Positions 1-5,515 of a stretch of DNA of 7,733 nucleotides are shown here, one piece after another (position 1 is the stretch's first letter; the number at the start of each line of letters is the position of its first letter). Below the pieces are notes generated by a model. The model was given only the letters and a program-made list of their open reading frames with translations. It had not been told where the DNA came from and ran no database searches. The translations under genes and the position numbers were made by a program. The DNA is from Chloroflexota bacterium (GTDB lineage Bacteria > Chloroflexota > Anaerolineae > Promineifilales > Promineifilaceae), in contig JAAEOP010000413.1 in the NCBI GenBank assembly GCA_024223125.1, forward strand, positions 1-7,733, written 5' to 3'.

Positions 1-1
1 C

Positions 2-151
2 ATCGTCGGCAGTCGCTTTGTCCTCAACACACAAACAACAAACCCGGCGTTACAAGAGACAGTACAGCTTTTGGAAAATCTGCTGGAAAGCTGCACCACT
101 ATTTCCGATATTCATGATTCATCGCCAATGATATGGGAAAGTAAGTGGTAA
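2..151 (+). CDS. C-terminal fragment of an unrecognised protein
   Basis: An open frame enters from the left edge and ends at TAA (149-151), giving 49 residues. It starts IVGSRFVLNTQ and ends SPMIWESKW. The middle, roughly ALQETVQLLENLLESC, is leucine-rich and probably an amphipathic helix. Codon use and amino acid mix look protein-like, and the other two forward frames stop early (for example TGA near 115-117), so this is the most credible coding frame. I do not recognise the family and cannot assign a function. The gene begins outside the window. It is followed by a 60-base gap holding the promoter of the DUF433 gene, so it is probably not co-transcribed from that promoter. Confidence 0.5.
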   Translation: MVGSRFVLNTQTTNPALQETVQLLENLLESCTTISDIHDSSPMIWESKW

Positions 152-196
152 GCGCGCAGCTTGTTTTCTGTGTTTGTTTAATTTCCCCTCAAAACC

Positions 197-211
197 TGTT
201 AAAATGCACCC
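197..211 (+). promoter_or_regulatory. Extended -10 promoter of the DUF433/DUF5615 pair; leaderless start
   Basis: TGTTAAAAT at 197-205 fits an extended -10 (TGn then TAAAAT). Only six bases (206-211) separate it from the ATG at 212, so the predicted transcription start falls on or beside the A of the start codon. No purine-rich Shine-Dalgarno sequence fits upstream. No good -35 is present: TTGTTT at 174-179 would need a 20-base spacer. The same arrangement recurs before the UPF0175 gene. The element is seen directly; leaderless expression is inferred. Confidence 0.6.
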
Positions 212-526
212 ATGAAGACAATTACGGAATACAAATTAATCCTGTTGAATGACAAAGGGGTTCCCATTATTCGCGGCACTAATATGAAAGTTGTTGAATT
301 AGTGGGAGCGCATCAGGCTTATGGTTGGAGTCCCGCTGAAATTCATTTTCAACATCCCTACTTGTCTATGGAACAAATCCACTCTGCATTGGCTTATTAT
401 TGGGCCAACAAAGAAGCCTTGGACGCTGACATGGAACGGCGATTTCAATATGCAGAAAAAATGCGCCATGAAGCAGGCGAATCCCCCCTTGCTAGAAAAT
501 TACACGAGCAAGGGTTGTTAGAATGA
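212..526 (+). CDS. DUF433 family protein, antitoxin-like
   Basis: This 104-residue protein carries the DUF433 core: VPIIRGTNMKV (residues 17-27) matches the family's G-P-x-I-x-G-T-x-x-x-V strand and turn, and YGWSPAEI (37-44) followed by HPYLSMEQIHSALAYYW (48-64) matches the helical half. In the family this small winged-helix-like domain binds DNA and neutralises a PIN-like partner. A charged C-terminal extension (about 65-104) would plausibly contact the toxin. The stop overlaps the next start as ATGA, indicating translational coupling with the DUF5615 gene, the classic antitoxin-first order. The ATG at 212 is chosen because an extended -10 lies six bases upstream, predicting a leaderless message; no Shine-Dalgarno is visible. 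Family call is confident; the antitoxin role is inferred from family and context. Confidence 0.85.
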   Translation: MKTITEYKLILLNDKGVPIIRGTNMKVVELVGAHQAYGWSPAEIHFQHPYLSMEQIHSALAYYWANKEALDADMERRFQYAEKMRHEAGESPLARKLHEQGLLE

Positions 527-735
527 GCATCGCTTTGTATATGGATGTCCATGTTCATCGAGCCATTACAGCAGGGTTGCGCCTTGCCAGCGTAGATGGT
601 ATACGCTTTGCCGGGGTTATTTATGGGCATCAACAAAAAGTGACCATTGGCAATTGTGTCCGTGACTTGGATTTAATAGCGAAAGTATACGATTTGGATG
701 AAATGATGAATCAAGTGCAATTTATCCCATTATAG
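523..735 (+). CDS. DUF5615 PIN-like toxin, internally deleted
   Basis: The 70-residue product joins both ends of a DUF5615 protein. The N-terminus MSIALYMDVHVHRAITAGLRL (first acidic residue D8) and the C-terminus FAGVIYGHQQKVTIG...LDLIAK...VQFIPL are typical. As I recall the family, members are about 110-120 residues, and between these parts lies a stretch containing a second acidic motif (about FTQDDDLL) and a helix. Here residues 22-26 (ASVDG) bridge them directly, so about 45 residues seem missing in frame. PIN-like enzymes need several acidic residues for metal-dependent RNA cleavage, so this copy is probably inactive. It overlaps the DUF433 gene by four bases. It may still bind the antitoxin as a decoy or be a decaying relic. 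The deletion is inferred from remembered family sequences, not from an alignment. Confidence 0.8.
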   Translation: MSIALYMDVHVHRAITAGLRLASVDGIRFAGVIYGHQQKVTIGNCVRDLDLIAKVYDLDEMMNQVQFIPL

Positions 736-797
736 GCATAGCGCCAGCGCCGTTCCTGTGTTGGCGTGAAACAAGAATTAGGAGCGGCTTAACTGAT

Positions 798-802
798 GAG
801 GT
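798..802 (+). promoter_or_regulatory. Shine-Dalgarno of the helicase gene
   Basis: GAGGT at 798-802 lies six bases before the ATG at 809 and supports that start. No convincing promoter is visible in the 73 bases after the DUF5615 gene, so the helicase may be read from the upstream promoter. Confidence 0.6.
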
Positions 803-808
803 AATTGC

Positions 809-2830
809 ATGGCCCAAATCATTCCCGCAACCCCTATTCAAGGTTCCCCCCCAGAGACAATTCGCCTGTTTCATCTGCTCAAGCGGCTTCCTGACGGCAT
901 CGTGATTATTCAGCGACTGCCCGCGTTGCACGGCCCCGGTCCTGACTTTTTGTTGCTGCAAGCTAATCAGGCTTTGTTCCTTGCCATTTCTATAACCACG
1001 CCGCAAGAGGCTATCCGCGCCAGGCAGATGGGTTTGTTTGGCGGCGATGTACGGCCGTTAGGGGAGGAAGAGCAGGAACGATTGGCTGTGTTTTCACATA
1101 GTGGTGCGATTGATTCCCAACTCCCCGCCGCCATCCTCTTCCCCAATCTCAATCAGAAGCAGATGGGGGAATGGCCTGCACTAAGCGCCTCCATCTGGGT
1201 CAGCAAAGAAACCCTCGTCCCCGGCCGTTTTACCGACTGGCTGGACAACCATCTATCCGCGCCGCTCACCGATGGGCAAATCGGCCGTATCCGCCAACAG
1301 TTCACGCCCGAAGTGATTGTGCCGACTGCCTTCACCGTCCGTCAACCTATCGAGCGGCACACCGAAGCAGAACTCGGCCGTTATCTGCTCGATTACGATC
1401 AGGAACAGGCGCTCAAGCTCGACCTGGACTTACCCCAATCCGAACAAACAACAGCCCGCGATTTTCAATTGCGGCTCATCAACGGCGTGGCGGGCAGCGG
1501 CAAATCGCTCATCGTCATCTACCGCGCCCACATACTGCGCCAACTATTCCCGCACAAACGGATTCTCGTCCTCACCCACAACCGCGCCCTGATTCATGAT
1601 TTGCGCCGTCGCTACGACCATCTTGCAGACGGCCATCTGAGCGAAGGGGGTGGGGCGGTGCAGATGTATACTTTTATGGGCTGGTGCCGCCGTCATTGGC
1701 CGCAGACGGAGCAATGGCGCAAGCTGATCAGCTATCGGGAACGGCTGGAGTTGGCGACGCAGATTGGACATGAGCAGTTGCGGGATACGGCCGTTTCCGA
1801 GCAAATGCTGCTGGAAGAGATAGATTGGTACAAAGACCGGCTCCTGTTCAGCCGCGACGATTATCTGGCCGCCGACCGTGCTGGACGCGGCTTTGCGCTC
1901 AACCAACCGATGCGCCAACGGCTGTTCGACGCCATGACCGTCTACCACGACCGGCTGCAACAACGCCGCCTAATGGATTGGGGCGACGTGCCGCGCCAAT
2001 TATGGCGTTTATGGCATGATGGCGAAGCATTGCTCCCCCGCTACGACATCATTCTGGTAGACGAAGCCCAATTTTTCGCCCCGCTCTGGTTTGAAATCAT
2101 CAAACGCATCCTCACGCCTGATACCGGCCATCTCTTCTTGGTCGCCGATGCCAGTCAAGGATTCCTGAAGCGGGGGCAATCGTGGCTTTCCAGCGGCCTT
2201 AATGTGCGCGGGCGCGTCCATCGGCTGCACAAAAGCTACCGCACCACCCGCGAAATCCTCGATTTTGCCACGCTGCTGTACCGCACGCGCCTGCCGGAAG
2301 ATGACGCTGATATTGTCGCCCCCGATTTAACCCAGATGCCCAACGGTGTTGTACCCGTCGTCATCCCTTTGACCAGTCCGCAGGATGAGCTGACGCGGGT
2401 GGTGAATGAAATCGGGCAGTTGGCGCAGGGGGGCGTTCCGTGGCGGGATATTCTCATCATCCATGCCAGCCGGGAGGAAATCCGGCCGATTTTGCTGCGG
2501 TTGAATGGGATGTTTGGGGCGGGAACGGCCTGCACTGAGCGGCGACCAGGGTCGCTTGTCGAAGTGGCCGTTGACCCCGGTCAAACCAATCCCCAAAACC
2601 AAATCCGCGTCTGCTCCCTCAACGCCGCCACCGGCCTGGAAAGCCCCATCGTCTTCCTGATGGGGGCGCATGAACTGTACGAACGGGAGCAAAGCATTCG
2701 CCTCTCGGATGAGGAACGGGTCGAACTGATCCGCGACAACACGCGCAAGCTGTACATGGCCATCACCCGCGCCGGGCAGCGGTTGGTGATTACCTATGTC
2801 GGGGCGTTGCCGGATATTTTGAAACTGTAG
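809..2830 (+). CDS. UvrD/Rep-like superfamily 1 helicase with degenerate NERD-like N-terminus
   Basis: The 673-residue protein has the SF1 ATPase motifs in order. They are a Q-motif-like DYDQEQ (195-200), Walker A GVAGSGKS (226-233), motif Ia LVLTHNR (253-259), Walker B/motif II DIILVDEAQ (413-421), motif III LFLVADASQGF (442-452), motif IV KSYRTTREIL (475-484), motif V around LNAATGLESPIVFL (604-617) and motif VI KLYMAITRAGQRLVI (647-661). All key ATPase residues are present, so it should be an active ATP-driven nucleic acid translocase. Residues 18-75 resemble a NERD nuclease fold: LKRLPDGIVII, then GPDFLLLQANQALFLAISITT, matching the usual D-F-x-V-x-x-x-x-G-x-x-x-x-E-x-K pattern. The E-x-K that would be catalytic reads S-I-T, so nuclease activity is doubtful. 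It sits between two toxin-antitoxin-like pairs, consistent with a conflict or DNA-processing role (inference). The helicase call is firm; the NERD call is tentative. Confidence 0.85.
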   Translation: MAQIIPATPIQGSPPETIRLFHLLKRLPDGIVIIQRLPALHGPGPDFLLLQANQALFLAISITTPQEAIRARQMGLFGGDVRPLGEEEQERLAVFSHSGAIDSQLPAAILFPNLNQKQMGEWPALSASIWVSKETLVPGRFTDWLDNHLSAPLTDGQIGRIRQQFTPEVIVPTAFTVRQPIERHTEAELGRYLLDYDQEQALKLDLDLPQSEQTTARDFQLRLINGVAGSGKSLIVIYRAHILRQLFPHKRILVLTHNRALIHDLRRRYDHLADGHLSEGGGAVQMYTFMGWCRRHWPQTEQWRKLISYRERLELATQIGHEQLRDTAVSEQMLLEEIDWYKDRLLFSRDDYLAADRAGRGFALNQPMRQRLFDAMTVYHDRLQQRRLMDWGDVPRQLWRLWHDGEALLPRYDIILVDEAQFFAPLWFEIIKRILTPDTGHLFLVADASQGFLKRGQSWLSSGLNVRGRVHRLHKSYRTTREILDFATLLYRTRLPEDDADIVAPDLTQMPNGVVPVVIPLTSPQDELTRVVNEIGQLAQGGVPWRDILIIHASREEIRPILLRLNGMFGAGTACTERRPGSLVEVAVDPGQTNPQNQIRVCSLNAATGLESPIVFLMGAHELYEREQSIRLSDEERVELIRDNTRKLYMAITRAGQRLVITYVGALPDILKL

Positions 2831-2837
2831 CGGGGAC

Positions 2838-2868
2838 ATGACGGTCTTGGTTTCCGGAGACTTGTCAT
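2838..2868 (+). repeat. Imperfect inverted repeat between helicase and UPF0175 genes
   Basis: ATGAC (2838-2842) pairs with GTCAT (2864-2868), and inside it GTCT (2844-2847) pairs with AGAC (2858-2861), around a 10-base loop. It starts eight bases after the helicase stop and ends seven bases before the TAAAAT box. It lacks a T-tract, so it is a weak terminator at best. It could instead be an operator for antitoxin autoregulation, since it sits where a -35 region would be. Confidence 0.35.
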
Positions 2869-2871
2869 CTG

Positions 2872-2886
2872 TGCTAAAATAGTTTC
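2872..2886 (+). promoter_or_regulatory. Extended -10 promoter of the UPF0175/DUF3368 pair; leaderless start
   Basis: TGCTAAAAT at 2872-2880 is an extended -10 (TGn plus TAAAAT). As in the DUF433 pair, six bases (2881-2886) separate TAAAAT from the ATG at 2887, and no Shine-Dalgarno is present, predicting a leaderless mRNA. No good -35 is seen at 16-18 bases. Confidence 0.6.
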
Positions 2887-3147
2887 ATGACTAATTCTGT
2901 TCAACTCACATTGGAATTGCCACAAACTGTTTTTTCGGCTCTACGGCAAGAACCAGATGCGTTTTTGCACGAAATGCGATTAGCGGCGGCCGTTAAATGG
3001 TATGAGATGGAACAAATCTCTCAATCCAAAGCGGCCGAAATCGCAGGCATCTCGCGGGCCGAATTCTTAACGGCATTGGCCCGTTTTCAGGTTTCGCCGT
3101 TTCAAATCACGGCCAATGATTTGATTCAGGAAATCGCCGATGTCTGA
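2887..3147 (+). CDS. UPF0175 family HTH antitoxin
   Basis: The 86-residue protein has the UPF0175 layout: a beta strand VQLTLELP (5-12), a helix containing MRLAAAVKWYEMEQIS (30-45), and a helix-turn-helix QSKAAEIAGISRAEFLTAL (46-64), followed by a short PFQIT strand. The A-A-x-I-A-G-I-S-R-A-E-F signature is characteristic. UPF0175 proteins usually precede DUF3368 PIN-like genes and are treated as their antitoxins, and that is the arrangement here, with an eight-base overlap. The HTH suggests autoregulation of the pair's promoter, which lies directly upstream. The start is supported by the -10 element six bases before the ATG rather than by a ribosome binding site. The length is normal for the family. 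Confidence 0.87.
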   Translation: MTNSVQLTLELPQTVFSALRQEPDAFLHEMRLAAAVKWYEMEQISQSKAAEIAGISRAEFLTALARFQVSPFQITANDLIQEIADV

Positions 3148-3631
3148 GCGGTGGGTGGTCAACGCCTCGCCGCTTATCTTGCTGGCAAAAGTCAACCATC
3201 TTGATTTACTCGATCAGTTGAGTCCGTCATTTGTTGTGCCTAATGCGGTCGTTACCGAAATTTTGGCGGGGCCGCCTGATGATCCGGCGCGGCGATTTTT
3301 AGAAACGACGCCAGTTAATACGGTTGCCGTGTCGCCTCACCCTTTGGTTGCGGGTTGGGATTTGGGGATGGGGGAAACGGCCGTTCTCTCCCACGCACTC
3401 AATAACCCTCCATACAAAGCGATTGTTGACGATGGCGCCGCCCGGCGCTGTGCCCGTACACTTGCCATCCCCCTTGCCGGTACTTTAGCCATTATCGTAG
3501 CCGCCAAACAGAAACAGTTGATTCCCGCAGCCGCCCCCGTTTTGCAAACCTTGTTGTCACATGGTTTTCGCATTCAAGAATCTGTTTTACGCCGCGTTTT
3601 ACGGGAAGCAGTTGGCGAAACATGGCCGTAG
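3140..3631 (+). CDS. DUF3368 PIN-like toxin
   Basis: The 163-residue protein matches DUF3368, a PIN-like nuclease family paired with UPF0175. Recognisable parts are VVNASPLILLAKVNHLDLL (6-24), VVPNAVVTEI (32-41), MGETAVLSHA (77-86) and IVDDGAARR (95-103), with GTLAIIVAAKQKQLIP (114-129) and HGFRI (141-145) near the end. Candidate metal-binding or catalytic residues are E40, E79, D97 and D98. Position 8 is Asn where classical PIN domains have Asp; from memory both occur in DUF3368, so this does not prove inactivity. It is full length, unlike the upstream DUF5615 toxin. AGGA near 3127-3130 may serve as a Shine-Dalgarno, but the overlap with the antitoxin stop suggests coupled translation. The likely activity is RNA cleavage restrained by the UPF0175 partner (family knowledge). 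Confidence 0.88.
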   Translation: MSERWVVNASPLILLAKVNHLDLLDQLSPSFVVPNAVVTEILAGPPDDPARRFLETTPVNTVAVSPHPLVAGWDLGMGETAVLSHALNNPPYKAIVDDGAARRCARTLAIPLAGTLAIIVAAKQKQLIPAAAPVLQTLLSHGFRIQESVLRRVLREAVGETWP

Positions 3632-3729
3632 AGTGCATTTGATTTTTACAAACGTCACGGCCGTTATCCTCTGCCGGTCGCTGCCGGAAACATTGGCTCA
3701 ATCAAGTAGTAGATAAACACCCCATCTCC

Positions 3730-3738
3730 TGATAAAAT
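3730..3738 (+). promoter_or_regulatory. Candidate extended -10 promoter of the STAND gene
   Basis: TGATAAAAT at 3730-3738 is the third TGnTAAAAT in the window. The predicted start near 3745 would give an untranslated leader of about 70 bases that contains the palindrome at 3758-3771. No matching -35 was found. It is the only strong -10-like element seen in the 183 bases between the DUF3368 and STAND genes. Confidence 0.45.
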
Positions 3739-3757
3739 GAAATAGTTAACCCATTAT

Positions 3758-3771
3758 CTTGCTTAAGCAAG
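3758..3771 (+). repeat. Perfect 14-base palindrome upstream of the STAND gene
   Basis: CTTGCTTAAGCAAG is a perfect dyad with no spacer. It lies about 20 bases downstream of the candidate -10 and 43 bases before the GTG start, a fitting place for a dimeric repressor operator. A spacer-less dyad folds poorly as an RNA hairpin, so an operator is more likely than a terminator. Confidence 0.5.
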
Positions 3772-3803
3772 TAACTTCGCCGCTTTTGGGTCAGAACCGA
3801 ATT

Positions 3804-3808
3804 GAGGG
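3804..3808 (+). promoter_or_regulatory. Shine-Dalgarno supporting a GTG start
   Basis: GAGGG at 3804-3808 is six bases before GTG at 3815. It fixes the start of the STAND protein just ahead of its EAD7-like domain. Confidence 0.6.
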
Positions 3809-3814
3809 AAAATC

Positions 3815-5515
3815 GTGACAACCAGTAGCGCTGCTTACCTAATACAATTACACCAACTACTCAACGAGCATTTCAATCTGGCAGAGATTCAAGACCTCTG
3901 TTTTCGATTGCACGTAGATTATGAGAGTGTGCCCGGTGATGAAAAGCCATCGCGGATTCGGGCGTTGTTGTTGGGGTTGGGGCGCAACGGCCGTTTACCT
4001 GAACTCATTGCCCTGGTCCAAAAACCACGTCCGCGTGTTGACTGGCCGCACCTGCCAGATGATTTTGAATTGCCTGAGTCGTTGATGGGGGAAACGGCCG
4101 TGTCCCCCAACCAATATCACATTTATGGCGACATCGTACAGGGCGATAAATTCACCGGCGACAAAAATGTCGTTGGCGATGTCTTCGGGCAGTCAGCGGT
4201 GGCTGTTGGCGAGCGAGCGCAGGCCACCATCAATCAATATGGGGACATCATCATCCGCGCCGACAACTTTGAAGACCTGCCGCCCGGCGCGGGCGAGCCG
4301 CCTTACAAAGGTCTGGCCTACTTTGCCACAAAAGACAAAGACATCTTCTTTGGCCGCGAAAAACTGAGCGACGAACTGGCCGACAGACTACAAACCACCC
4401 ATTTTCTAGCCATCATGGGCGCATCGGGCAGCGGCAAGTCGTCGTTGCTACGGGCAGGTATTATTCCCCGCCTGGAAGATCGCAATTGGCGCATCCACAT
4501 CATCAAGCCGAGCGTCCACCCGCTGGCTACATTGGCTGCCAGCCTCACACGAGATGAACTTGATCCCGCTACGAGCAACGCTATTGGTAAGGTTCTGGCA
4601 ACCAATGCCAATACGCTGCACCAGACGGCCGAAAAACTGGTCGCCCGCACCCACGCTGAGCGGCTCCTGCTGGCCGTTGATCAATTTGAAGAGCTATTTA
4701 CGCAGTGCAGAGACCCGCAAGACCAGCAGGCATTTGTTGACAATCTCGTCAGCGCGGCGCAGGCGCAGGGGGCAACGACGGTGTTGCTCAGTATGCGGGC
4801 GGATTTTTACGGCCGTGTCAGCCAATTCCACAATTTACCCGACCTCATCTCCCAACAGCAGGTCTACATCAAGCCGATGGCCGAGGAAGATTTAGTGCGC
4901 GCCATTGCCGAACCAGCCAAACGGGGCGGCTGGCAATTTGTGGAAGGGTTGGTCGAGCAATTCATGGCCGATGTTGGCAACGAACCGGGGCGGCTGCCGC
5001 TGCTGTCGCACGCGCTGTTTGCGACGTGGGAACGGCGGCGCGGCGTAACGCTGACATTAGGCGGTTACATGGATGCCGGCGGCGTGAAAAGCGCCATCGC
5101 GCAAACGGCCGAAGCGACCTATGCTACCTTAACCGCGTCGGAACAACTCATCGCCAAACGCATCTTCCTGCGCCTAACCGAATTGGGGGCAGGGACACAG
5201 GATACGCGACGGCGGGTAAACCAAACTGAATTGGGAGAGGATACGGTTGTGAAAGCGGTCACCAAAACGCTCACCGACGCCCGTCTGATTACGGTCTCCA
5301 AAGAGGCCGTCGATGTCTCTCATGAAGCGTTGATTCGAGAATGGCGCGCCTGCGCGGCTGGCTGGACGCGGGTCGGGAAGGGCTGCTCATCCATCGCCGC
5401 CTCACAAACGGGGCCAAGACGTGGACAGAAGAAAGCCAAGACCCTTCTTATTTATATACCGGCTTACGCTTGGGGGAAGCGGCACAGTGGGCGCAAGAAA
5501 ATAGCACAGAGATGA
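3815..5515 (+). CDS. NLR-like STAND ATPase, N-terminal part: EAD7-like domain, GD-rich linker, nSTAND1
   Basis: Residues 6-77 resemble effector-associated domain 7, a small death-fold-like helical adaptor. Its marks are LNEHFNLAEIQDLCFRLHVD, then GDEKPSRIRALL, NGRLPELI and a closing RPRVDW. Residues 100-147 are a Gly-Asp-rich linker (GDIVQGDK, TGDKNVVGD). nSTAND1 follows: entry PYKGLAYF and IFFGRE (163-182), Walker A GASGSGKS (202-209), Walker B LLLAVDQFEELF (284-295), SMRADFYGR (326-334), GRLPLLSHAL (392-401), and the winged-helix end VDVSHEALIREW (499-510). Such proteins act as ATP-switched sensors: ligand binding at the C-terminal repeats triggers oligomerisation, and the EAD recruits a partner effector. 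After W510 a one-base deletion shifts the frame, so residues 511-566 are an unnatural basic tail and the WD40 part is lost. The GTG start has a good Shine-Dalgarno. No effector carrying a matching EAD is in the window. Confidence 0.85.
   Translation: MTTSSAAYLIQLHQLLNEHFNLAEIQDLCFRLHVDYESVPGDEKPSRIRALLLGLGRNGRLPELIALVQKPRPRVDWPHLPDDFELPESLMGETAVSPNQYHIYGDIVQGDKFTGDKNVVGDVFGQSAVAVGERAQATINQYGDIIIRADNFEDLPPGAGEPPYKGLAYFATKDKDIFFGREKLSDELADRLQTTHFLAIMGASGSGKSSLLRAGIIPRLEDRNWRIHIIKPSVHPLATLAASLTRDELDPATSNAIGKVLATNANTLHQTAEKLVARTHAERLLLAVDQFEELFTQCRDPQDQQAFVDNLVSAAQAQGATTVLLSMRADFYGRVSQFHNLPDLISQQQVYIKPMAEEDLVRAIAEPAKRGGWQFVEGLVEQFMADVGNEPGRLPLLSHALFATWERRRGVTLTLGGYMDAGGVKSAIAQTAEATYATLTASEQLIAKRIFLRLTELGAGTQDTRRRVNQTELGEDTVVKAVTKTLTDARLITVSKEAVDVSHEALIREWRACAAGWTRVGKGCSSIAASQTGPRRGQKKAKTLLIYIPAYAWGKRHSGRKKIAQR
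4112..4255 (+). other. Gly-Asp-rich beta-type linker in the STAND protein
   Basis: Residues 100-147 repeat short strands ending in Gly-Asp: YGDIVQGDK, FTGDK, VVGDVFGQ, YGDIIIR. Similar GDxVxGDK tracts occur between EAD domains and STAND or peptidase domains in multicellular bacteria (from memory). The tract is probably a small beta-solenoid or assembly spacer; its function is not known to me. Confidence 0.5.
5342..5352 (+). other. Single-base deletion (frameshift) splitting the STAND gene
   Basis: nSTAND1 proteins normally continue the ALIREW motif as P-R-L-R-G-W-L. Here the DNA reads TGG then CGCGCCTG. One extra C (TGG CCG CGC CTG) would restore EWPRLRGWLDAGREGLLIHRR, which continues without a stop from 5347 to the window end at 7733. 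The shift is therefore from the frame of 3815 to the frame of 5347, by loss of one base at about 5345. A true mutation or a sequencing/assembly error in a GC-rich stretch both fit. No slippery heptamer is visible, so programmed frameshifting is unlikely. Repaired, the protein would exceed 1,300 residues. Confidence 0.85.

Noticed and set aside
174..182. TTGTTT as a -35 for the DUF433 promoter
   Set aside because: The spacer to TAAAAT would be 20 bases, too long for a standard promoter. The TGn extended -10 explains the promoter without it.
1171..1599. A 142-codon plus-strand frame inside the helicase gene
   Set aside because: Its product is rich in Arg, Pro and His, as expected of an out-of-frame reading, and the helicase Walker A is encoded in the other frame over the same bases.
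2327..2839. A 170-codon minus-strand frame opposite the helicase C-terminus
   Set aside because: It is antisense to conserved helicase motifs IV-VI, has no recognisable domain, and is typical of GC-rich shadow frames.
3672..3690. CCGG-TCGCTG-CCGG as a terminator after the DUF3368 gene
   Set aside because: The stem would be only four base pairs with no T-tract, and TGCCGG reads equally well as a short direct repeat.
5342..5352. Programmed ribosomal frameshifting at the STAND split
   Set aside because: No slippery heptamer or convincing downstream stimulatory hairpin was seen, and restoring one C exactly recovers the family's P-R-L-R-G-W-L motif.
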